Source: Micromonospora narathiwatensis
Lineage (GTDB): Bacteria; Actinomycetota; Actinomycetes; Mycobacteriales; Micromonosporaceae
DNA length: 64,000 nucleotides
Reading direction: 5' to 3'
NCBI RefSeq assembly: GCF_900089605.1
Contig: NZ_LT594324.1
Span: forward strand, 5,208,001-5,272,000
The position numbers and the translations under genes were made by a program. The stretch's first letter is position 1. Each line of letters opens with the position of its first letter. Shown here in pieces: positions 58,376 through 64,000 of the stretch. The notes under the pieces are model-generated. The model ran no database searches. It saw nothing but the letters and a program-made list of their open reading frames with translations, and was not told the DNA's origin.

Positions 58376-59187
58376 TGGGAGAGAGACCTCGGCTGATCGC
58401 GACCGACATCGACGGCACGCTGCTCCGGGACGACCGGACGCTGAGCCCGCGCACCGTCGGGGTGCTGGCCCGGATCTCGGCGGCGGGCACGCCGGTCGTG
58501 CTGGTCACCGGCCGTCCGATCCGCTGGCTCCAACTCGTGTACGACCAGCTCGCCGAGCCGCTGCCGGCGATCTGCGCCAACGGGGCGGTGGTGTACGACC
58601 CGGTTGCCGACGAGGTGCTCCGGGCCGACCCGCTCGCCCCCGAACTGCTCGCCGAGGTGGCCCGGCGGCTGCGGGCCCAGGTGCCCGGGGTGAGCTTCGC
58701 GGTGGAGATCGTGGACAGCCGGCAGATGCGGCACGAGGTGCACTACCCGCTGCGCTGGGACGCCGACACCGACGCGATCCGGGCCATCGAGTCGCCGGAG
58801 GAGTTGCTGGCCGTACCGGCGGTGAAGCTGCTGGCGCGGGCCGGCGAGCAGGACCCGGACGGGTTCGTACGGGTGGTCGCCGGGGCGCTGGCGGGGCTGG
58901 CCGAGGCGACCCACTCCTCGTACAGCGGGCTGGTGGAGATCTCCGCCGCGGGCGTGACCAAGGCGGCGGGCCTGGCCTGGTACGCGGCCCGGTCCGGGAT
59001 CGACGAGCGGGAGGTGCTGGCGTTCGGGGACATGCCGAACGACGTACCGATGCTCACCTGGGCCGGGCGGGCGGTGGCGGTCGCCAACGCACACCCGGCC
59101 GTACTGGAGATCGCCGACGAGGTGACCGGGTCGAACGCCGAGGACGGCGTGGCGGCGTACCTGGAGCAGATCTTCGGGGTGGGCTGA
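58375..59187 (+). CDS. HAD-superfamily hydrolase, Cof-type (2 of 2)
   Basis: 270 residues, a paralogue of the preceding gene: motif I LIATDIDGTLLRDDRTLS, VTGRPIRWLQ, motif IV FGDMPNDVPML and a C-terminal VANAHPAVLEIADEV. It should act on a phosphorylated sugar or cofactor. ATG 58375 shares its A with the stop of the first HAD gene (TGATG), so the pair is translated together. In many actinobacteria such genes sit near serS and pheA; serS is absent here. Confidence 0.85.
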   Translation: MGERPRLIATDIDGTLLRDDRTLSPRTVGVLARISAAGTPVVLVTGRPIRWLQLVYDQLAEPLPAICANGAVVYDPVADEVLRADPLAPELLAEVARRLRAQVPGVSFAVEIVDSRQMRHEVHYPLRWDADTDAIRAIESPEELLAVPAVKLLARAGEQDPDGFVRVVAGALAGLAEATHSSYSGLVEISAAGVTKAAGLAWYAARSGIDEREVLAFGDMPNDVPMLTWAGRAVAVANAHPAVLEIADEVTGSNAEDGVAAYLEQIFGVG

Positions 59188-59209
59188 GGGCCGGGGCGGA
59201 CCCGGGCCG

Positions 59210-59791
59210 TCAGAGGTACTGGCCCGGGGCGTGCCCCTCGTTGGTCGGCGGCATGCCCGGCATGCCGGGGGCCATCCCGCCGGGGCCACTGGGCAGCGCG
59301 GCCCGCCCGGAACGCATCTGCTCCAGCTGGACCCGGGCGGCCATCTGCTGGGCGACCAGGGCGGCCTGGATGCCGTGGAACAACCCCTCCAGCCAACCGA
59401 CCAGCTGGGCGTGGGCGATCCGCAGCTCGCTCTCGCTGGGCGCCTTGTCCTCGGTGAACGGCAGCGAGATGCGCTCCAGTTCCTCACGCAGCTCGGGGGC
59501 CAGCCCTTCCTTCAGCTCGACGATCGACCGCTCGTGGATCTCCCGCATCCGGTGCCGGCTGGCGTCGTCGAGGGGGGCCGCCTTGACCTCCTCCAGCAGC
59601 TGCTTGATCATGCTGCCGATCCGCATCACCTTGGCCGGCTGCTCCACCAGCCGGGTCGGGTCCTCGCCCTGGCCCTCCTCGGTCAGCACCGTGCCGACCG
59701 GTCGGCCGTCCGGCCCGACCACCACCACGGTGCCGGGGATGCCGTCGTTGTCCTGTTCGTCGTGCTGTCCGGCAGAACGCGCTTCGGTCAT
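59210..59791 (-). CDS. bpa: bacterial proteasome activator Bpa (DUF2587)
   Basis: 193 residues with the whole core of the mycobacterial Rv3780/Bpa protein: DLVEQPAKVMRIGSMIKQLLEE-like (LVEQPAKVMRIGSMIKQ), ELREELERISLPF, VGWLEGLFHGIQAALVAQQ and the C-terminal GQYL motif that docks into the 20S proteasome. It forms a ring that activates ATP-independent degradation in the cytosol. The start is ATG 59791; ATG 59800 is an alternative. Few base pairs separate it from the HAD pair it faces (22 nt). Confidence 0.9.
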   Translation of the reverse strand: MTEARSAGQHDEQDNDGIPGTVVVVGPDGRPVGTVLTEEGQGEDPTRLVEQPAKVMRIGSMIKQLLEEVKAAPLDDASRHRMREIHERSIVELKEGLAPELREELERISLPFTEDKAPSESELRIAHAQLVGWLEGLFHGIQAALVAQQMAARVQLEQMRSGRAALPSGPGGMAPGMPGMPPTNEGHAPGQYL

Positions 59792-59871
59792 GGCACCCAT
59801 CTTTACGCAGCCGCCGCCACTCGCACGAGCCGGGACCGGCTCTGGGCGCGAACCACCCGGCCGGGGCGCGC

Positions 59872-59877
59872 TACCGT
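59872..59877 (+). promoter_or_regulatory. leaderless -10 box of the alpha/beta hydrolase gene
   Basis: TACCGT, 7 nt before the ATG at 59885. Confidence 0.5.
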
Positions 59878-59884
59878 CGCCGTC

Positions 59885-60712
59885 ATGTCCGCAGACCCGC
59901 GCGCCGTACTGACCCGGCCGGCCCCGCCGCCGGACGTGACGGTCGCCTACGGCGACCACCCGGAGCAGCTTGCCGACCTGCGCCGGCCGGCCGTCGGCGG
60001 GCCGGCCCGCCGGCTGGTGGTCGTGGTGCACGGCGGCTTCTGGCGAGCCGAGTACGACCGCGGCCACACCGGCCCGATGGCCGCCGCGCTGGCGGCGCTC
60101 GGACACCCGGTCGCCCAGGTCGAGTACCGGCGCACCGGCCAGCCCGACGGGGGCTGGCCGAACACCCTCACCGACGTGCTGGCCGGGGTGGCCGCGCTAC
60201 CCGGGCTGGCCGCCGCCGCGCTGCCCGGCCTGGTGGCGCCCGCTCCGCCGATCCTGGTCGGGCACTCGGCGGGCGGGCACCTGGCCCTCTACGTGGCCGC
60301 GCACGCCCCGGCCACCGTCGGGGGCGTGCTCGCGCTGGCGCCGGTCGCGGACCTGGCGGAGGCGTACCGGCTGGACCTGGACGGGGGCGCGGTGGCGGCG
60401 CTGCTGGGCGGCGGCCCGACCGAGTTCCCCGACCGGTACGCGGCCACCGACCCATCGGCATTCGTGGCGATCCAAGCACGGACAGTAGTCATGCATGGCA
60501 CCCTCGACCGCCAGGTTCCGGTCGCCATGAGTCGTTCCTGGGTAGCTGCCGCCCAGGGTGCCGGCACCCCCGCCACCCTCATTGAGCTGCCCGAATGCGA
60601 GCACTTTGGACTCATTGCCCCCGACTCGGCGGCATGGCCGCAGGTGGTCGGTGCGTTGCGGTCCCTGCACGATGATCTTCCGACCATTGACGCAGCGTCG
60701 CCAAGCAGGTAG
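59885..60712 (+). CDS. alpha/beta hydrolase (kynurenine formamidase-like)
   Basis: 275 residues: oxyanion motif VVHGGFWRAEYDR, nucleophile elbow VGHSAGGHLAL (Ser), and the acid/His near MHGTLDRQVP and CEHFGLI. The HGGFW and GHSAGG motifs fit KynB/formamidase-type esterases, but the substrate is not readable. Codon usage changes at about 60451: the last 87 codons contain many A/T-ending codons (for example CCA, GCA, ATT, GTA) while the first 190 are nearly pure GC3, suggesting a recombined 3' end. Leaderless start. Confidence 0.78.
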   Translation: MSADPRAVLTRPAPPPDVTVAYGDHPEQLADLRRPAVGGPARRLVVVVHGGFWRAEYDRGHTGPMAAALAALGHPVAQVEYRRTGQPDGGWPNTLTDVLAGVAALPGLAAAALPGLVAPAPPILVGHSAGGHLALYVAAHAPATVGGVLALAPVADLAEAYRLDLDGGAVAALLGGGPTEFPDRYAATDPSAFVAIQARTVVMHGTLDRQVPVAMSRSWVAAAQGAGTPATLIELPECEHFGLIAPDSAAWPQVVGALRSLHDDLPTIDAASPSR

Positions 60713-60760
60713 AACGCCGGTGGGGCGTACGCCCTGGCAGCCCTTTCGGGAAGGAAATCG

Positions 60761-61981
60761 GTGTCGCAGATGAACCGCAGGCGGGCACTTCAGCTGCTGG
60801 CCGCTCTGGGTACCACCGGCCTGGCAGCGGGCTGCGCCTCCGGCTCCCAGGGCACCGACCGCCCGGGCAGCCCGATCAAGATCGGCCTCATCGTGCCGGG
60901 AAGCGGCCCGAACAAGACCGTCGGCGACGACATCGCCAACGGGTTCCGGCTCTTCCTCAGCCTCAACGACCAGCAGCTCGGCGGTCACCCGGTCACCCTG
61001 TTGACGGCCGAGGAGGGCGACAGCGCCAAGACCGGCCTGGTCGCCGTCGACCGGCTGGTCAAGGAAGGCGTGCTGGCGCTCACCGGCGTGGCCAGTTCCG
61101 CCGTCCTGTTCGGCATCCGAGACGCGGTCGAGCAGGCCCGGGTGCCGCTGATCGCCTCCAACGCCTCCACGATCAGCCTGCAGAGCGTCGTCTACATCTG
61201 GCGGACGGCGTACGTGCTCAACGAGCCGGGCCAGGCGCTCGGCCAGTACCTGCGGGAGAAGCTGGACGCGAAGAGCAAGATCGCCGTGTTCGCGCCGCAG
61301 GACACGAGCAGCCAGGACGTCATCAAGGGTCTTCGGCGCGGCTACGAGCAGGACGGTCGCCGGATCAAGGATCAAGATCTGATCTACACCCCCAACCTGC
61401 CCAACCCGAGCAAGGGCGTGTACGCCGCGTCGATTCACAAGGCGCTGCTCCGGAAACCGGACGCCGTCTTCTGCCACTACGCCGGCACCGCCGCGGTGAC
61501 CTTCATCAAGCAGCTCTACAGCGAGGGCTACCGGGGACCGATCTACGCGCCCGGGTTCCTCACCGAGGGCACCGTGCTGAGCCAGCTCGACGACGACGAG
61601 GGGGGCGAGCTGCGGACGCTGATCGGGCGGTACGGCATCGAGACCGTGCTGAACTACTCGGCCGACCTCAACAACAGCGCCAACCGGGTGTTCGCCTCGG
61701 CGTACCGCAAGACGCACAACGCCACCCCGACCACCTACGCGATGGCCTCGTACGACGCCGCGCAGGTGCTGGACAAGGCGATCCGGCTGGCCGGCGGGGA
61801 ACCGAATGCGCAGCAGGTCAACCTGGCGCTCGGCAAGGTCGGGCAGATGGACAGCCCGCGCGGCGCCTGGCAGTTCAACCAACCGCGTACCCCGCAGCAG
61901 AAGTGGTACCTGCGCCGGGTCCAGCGCGACGGCCGGATGCTGTCGAACGTCGTGATCAGCGAGCTGGCCACGCTCGGCTGA
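60761..61981 (+). CDS. ABC transporter substrate-binding lipoprotein (branched-chain amino-acid type)
   Basis: 406 residues: a Tat/lipoprotein-like start MSQMNRRRALQLLAALG with lipobox LAAGC (Cys25), then a leucine/isoleucine/valine-binding-protein fold with IKIGLIVPGSGPNK, YIWRTAYVLNEPGQALGQYL, split here as YIWRTAYVLNE, and TYAMASYDAAQVLDKAIRLA. It should bind an amino acid or amide for an ABC importer; no permease or ATPase genes are adjacent. GTG 60761 has AAGGA 7 nt upstream. The RR pair in the signal suggests possible Tat export. Confidence 0.78.
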   Translation: MSQMNRRRALQLLAALGTTGLAAGCASGSQGTDRPGSPIKIGLIVPGSGPNKTVGDDIANGFRLFLSLNDQQLGGHPVTLLTAEEGDSAKTGLVAVDRLVKEGVLALTGVASSAVLFGIRDAVEQARVPLIASNASTISLQSVVYIWRTAYVLNEPGQALGQYLREKLDAKSKIAVFAPQDTSSQDVIKGLRRGYEQDGRRIKDQDLIYTPNLPNPSKGVYAASIHKALLRKPDAVFCHYAGTAAVTFIKQLYSEGYRGPIYAPGFLTEGTVLSQLDDDEGGELRTLIGRYGIETVLNYSADLNNSANRVFASAYRKTHNATPTTYAMASYDAAQVLDKAIRLAGGEPNAQQVNLALGKVGQMDSPRGAWQFNQPRTPQQKWYLRRVQRDGRMLSNVVISELATLG

Positions 61982-61996
61982 CCCCCTGCGTACGCG

Positions 61997-62030
61997 AACG
62001 GGCGACCTCCCCGCGAGGAGGCCGCCCGTT
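61997..62030. terminator. bidirectional terminator hairpin
   Basis: 14-nt arms (61997-62010 and 62017-62030) with a single mismatch and 6-nt loop, between converging genes that stop at 61981 (+) and 62054 (-). Confidence 0.75.
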
Positions 62031-62053
62031 TCCGCGCTCGGCGGGGGCGTGCG

Positions 62054-62878
62054 TCAGTGGCGCAGCTCGGCGATGCAGCACTTCACGCTGCCGCCGCCCT
62101 TCTTCAGCTCGGCCAGCTCGACCGGGACGGGGGTGTACCCGGCCGCCTTGAGCTTGCCGGCGAGCCGGGTCGCCTCGCTGTTCAGCACGACGTTGAGCCC
62201 GTCGCTGACCAGGTTCAGGCCGAAGGCCAGGGCGTCCTCGTCGTCCGCGAGCACCGCGTCGGGGAAGAGCTGGGCGAGGACCTTCTGGCTGGCCGTCGAG
62301 AAGGCGCCCGGGTAGTAGACGACGTTCTCGTCGTCGATCGAGGCGAGCGCCACGTCCAGGTGGTAGAAGCGCGGGTCGACCAGGCGCAGCGAGACCACCG
62401 GTCGGCCGAGCGCCTCCTGCGCCTCGGCGTGCGCCGCCAACTCGGTACGGAAGCCGTGCCCGGCGAGGATCAGGCCGCCGTGCGCGTCCGGCAGGTACGC
62501 GAAGTCGCCCTCACCCTCGTTGGTCTCGCTCGGCGCGATGAACCGCCAGCCGTTCTCCTCGTAGAACGCCCGGTGCGCGGCGGCCTCGGCGGCCCGCTGC
62601 TCGTGCTTGAACTGGGCGCCGTAGACCGTGCCGTCCACCACGAAGGCGCCGTTGGCCGCGAAGACCATGTCCGGCAGGCCCCGCTCGGGCGCGAGCAGGT
62701 GCACCTCGTGACCGAGGCTGACGAGGGTCTCCCGGAGGCGGTCCCACTGCTTGACCGCCAGCTCCGCGTCGACCGGCGCGGTCACATCCATCCACGGGTT
62801 GATCGCGTACTCGACCGCGAAGTGCTCGGGCGAGCACATGAGATATGTCCGCTTTCGCGGGACTCGCTGCTGGTTCAC
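62054..62878 (-). CDS. dimethylargininase-type guanidino hydrolase
   Basis: 274 residues of the DDAH branch: LPDMVFAANGAFVVDGTVY, EGEGDFAYL, RFYHLDVALASID (catalytic His) and the C-terminal active Cys in GGGSVKCCIAEL. Such enzymes cleave methylarginines or related guanidino compounds to citrulline and an amine. It is transcribed divergently from an Lrp-type regulator 68 nt away, the usual arrangement for amino-acid catabolic genes. GTG 62878 is 8 nt after TACTCT, hence leaderless; the frame extends to 62926. The substrate could also be arginine or an agmatine-like compound. Confidence 0.83.
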   Translation of the reverse strand: MNQQRVPRKRTYLMCSPEHFAVEYAINPWMDVTAPVDAELAVKQWDRLRETLVSLGHEVHLLAPERGLPDMVFAANGAFVVDGTVYGAQFKHEQRAAEAAAHRAFYEENGWRFIAPSETNEGEGDFAYLPDAHGGLILAGHGFRTELAAHAEAQEALGRPVVSLRLVDPRFYHLDVALASIDDENVVYYPGAFSTASQKVLAQLFPDAVLADDEDALAFGLNLVSDGLNVVLNSEATRLAGKLKAAGYTPVPVELAELKKGGGSVKCCIAELRH

Positions 62879-62886
62879 GGTCACCA

Positions 62887-62892
62887 AGAGTA
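62887..62892 (-). promoter_or_regulatory. leaderless -10 box of the dimethylargininase-type gene
   Basis: TACTCT on the minus strand, 8 nt before the GTG at 62878, in the 68-nt region shared with the Lrp gene. Confidence 0.5.
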
Positions 62893-62946
62893 GGTACGGT
62901 AGAACTTTGGTAACAGCCACAACCATTGCTTCCCAGAGGCGGAACG

Positions 62947-63405
62947 TTGCAGATAGACGCGGTCGACCAGCGAATCATTGCGTTGCTCGTGGCAGATGCC
63001 CGCGCCTCGTACGCGGACATCGGCGCGCGAGTGTCACTCTCCGCCCCCGCGGTCAAGCGACGCGTAGACCGACTCCGATCCGCGGGAGTCATCCGGGGCT
63101 TCACCGCGGTCGTCGACCCGGCCGCCGTCGGCTGGACCACGGAGGCGTTCGTCGAGCTGTTCTGCGCCGGCCGGACCACCCCGGCGCAGATCGGCGCCGC
63201 CGCCCGCCGGCACCCCGAGGTGGTCGGCGCGTACACCGTCTCCGGGGAGGCGGACGCGCTGGTGCACCTGCGGGCCGCCGACATCGCCCACCTGGAGGAG
63301 GCGCTGGAGCGGCTGCGGGCGGAGTCCTTCGTCACCTCGTCGCGCAGCACCATCGTCCTCTCCCGGCTGGTCGAGTCGCCCGGCGTCGGCCCGTCCGGCT
63401 CCTGA
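62947..63405 (+). CDS. Lrp/AsnC-family transcriptional regulator
   Basis: 152 residues: HTH domain with QIDAVDQRIIALLVADARAS and LSAPAVKRRVDRL, then a RAM/ligand domain with GFTAVVDPAAVGWTTEAFV and GEADALVHLRAADIAHLEE. It binds an amino acid and controls the divergent guanidino-hydrolase gene. The start is TTG 62947 with GAGG 8 nt upstream; upstream ATTG-type alternatives lack the family's conserved first residues. Confidence 0.87.
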   Translation: MQIDAVDQRIIALLVADARASYADIGARVSLSAPAVKRRVDRLRSAGVIRGFTAVVDPAAVGWTTEAFVELFCAGRTTPAQIGAAARRHPEVVGAYTVSGEADALVHLRAADIAHLEEALERLRAESFVTSSRSTIVLSRLVESPGVGPSGS

Positions 63406-63589
63406 TCCCGGCCGCGGTGGGCCGCGCGCCCGGCCATCGGCGGTGGGATCGGGCCCGGCCGTCAGCGGCGGGGATCGGGCCCGGCGATGGGGGCGGGCAC
63501 GGCCGCCGGCCCGGTGGGCGCACCACCGGTGACCCCGCCGCTGCGGCTCGGGGCGGAACCGGGTGGGGCGGGGCGGCGTCGAAACGGAC
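63406..63589. other. gene-free gap of 184 bases with a short direct repeat
   Basis: Contains two copies of GATCGGGCCCGGC (63447-63459 and 63473-63485) and a C/G-rich segment, but no convincing promoter for the gene at 63590. Reading frames here are compositional. Confidence 0.4.
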
Positions 63590-64000
63590 ATGAGACCGGT
63601 AACCGCCGTCGCCGGTACGGTCGGCCTGCTCGCGCTGCCCCTGCTGGCCGGCAGCGCCGTCGCCACCGTCCCGACGGTTTCAACTCCGGGTCCGCCGCCA
63701 CCCGCCGCGCTCCGGCTGGTCGCGTACGACTCGTGCGCCGAGGCGCTGGCCGGGCTGCGGGCGGCCGCCACCGCCACCGTCGGCCCGTGGGGCTTCGGCC
63801 CGGGCTGGCGGCGTGCCGGGGGCATCGTGCCGGCGCAGGGCGACAACGTCATGGGGCGGGAGGGCGGCACCGCTCCCGCGCCGGCGTACTCCACCACGAA
63901 CAACCACGAGCCGGGTGCCGACGAGCCGGACCTGGTGAAGACCGACGGACGACGGATCGTCACGGTCGCCGGCGGGGTGCTGCGGGTGGTGGATCCGGCG
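63590..64000 (+). CDS. secreted beta-propeller domain protein, 5' part
   Basis: 137 codons visible before the right edge. It starts with a signal peptide (RPVTAVAGTVGLLALPLLAG, cleavage likely near VATV), then a Pro-rich stretch and STTNNHEPGADEPDLVKTDGRRIV, split here as NNHEPGADEPDLVKTDG, followed by VTVAGGVLRVVDP. This matches secreted beta-propeller (Beta_propel) proteins of actinobacteria, whose YVTN-like blades would lie beyond the edge. Function unknown. ATG 63590 has no clear Shine-Dalgarno. Confidence 0.72.
   Translation, partial: MRPVTAVAGTVGLLALPLLAGSAVATVPTVSTPGPPPPAALRLVAYDSCAEALAGLRAAATATVGPWGFGPGWRRAGGIVPAQGDNVMGREGGTAPAPAYSTTNNHEPGADEPDLVKTDGRRIVTVAGGVLRVVDPA

Noticed and set aside
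1..64000. tRNA genes, CRISPR arrays, insertion sequences and prophage genes
   Set aside because: I saw no tRNA T-arm signature outside coding sequence, no regularly spaced repeats, no transposase, integrase or terminase-like protein; absence by eye is not proof for short RNAs.

Overview
The window is very GC-rich with near-saturated GC at third codon positions and many GTG starts. It carries several actinobacterial hallmarks: a Bpa-type proteasome activator, an XRE/DUF397 pair, three LCP proteins in tandem, and leaderless -10 boxes directly upstream of start codons. It looks like chromosomal DNA of a Micromonosporaceae member, most likely Micromonospora or a close relative; the genus is inference. 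A parS-like site, a cluster of DnaA boxes and pheA/Bpa core genes suggest an oriC-proximal arm, also inference. I found no IS element, prophage, CRISPR array, rRNA or tRNA.

Layout. 1-3.1 kb: a truncated CorA transporter, an aminotransferase and a CysQ-type phosphatase. 3.2-21.5 kb: an exopolysaccharide locus with a leftward operon (Alg14-like, Alg13-like, sulfotransferase, GT2) and a rightward operon (Wzz-like, DUF3048 lipoprotein, Wzy-like, APH-fold protein, sulfotransferase, Wzx-like, sulfotransferase). It is flanked by two GH26-like exported proteins and a 1029-residue secreted protein with duplicated malectin-like domains. 21.6-27.6 kb: NUDIX, an unknown protein, then a three-gene set (nucleotidyltransferase, glycerol-1-phosphate dehydrogenase-like, CDP-alcohol phosphotransferase), a GT4 and an Fpg/Nei glycosylase. 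27.9-29.4 kb: a polyprenyl-phosphate sugar-1-phosphate transferase that probably starts the polysaccharide. 29.5-40.7 kb: a LytS/LytTR system, two symporter/small-membrane-protein pairs, an ABC exporter, the XRE/DUF397 pair and a flavin reductase fused to a Cys-rich N-terminus over the parS-like site. 40.7-45.6 kb: an SDR sugar-nucleotide enzyme and three LCP ligases. 45.6-64 kb: rhodanese, GDPD, an orphan histidine kinase, an RsbW-like ATPase, DUF5926, arginine deiminase, PAS and ACT proteins, prephenate dehydratase, AIM24, a minimal zincin, OsmC, two HAD phosphatases, Bpa, an alpha/beta hydrolase, a substrate-binding lipoprotein, a dimethylargininase-type enzyme, an Lrp regulator and a truncated beta-propeller protein.

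How the genes may work together. The polysaccharide genes cover initiation (27887), elongation (GT2, Alg13/14-like, GT4), flipping, polymerisation, chain-length control, wall attachment (LCPs) and turnover (GH26-like). Three different PAPS-type sulfotransferases in one Wzx/Wzy locus, with a CysQ-type PAP phosphatase 1.5 kb away, suggest a sulfated exopolysaccharide, which is unusual for an actinomycete. The dehydrogenase/nucleotidyltransferase/CDP-alcohol transferase set suggests a second envelope pathway built on an activated glycerol-1-phosphate-like polyol. Sixteen starts sit 6-8 nt behind a TANNNT box, so leaderless transcription seems to be a main expression mode here.
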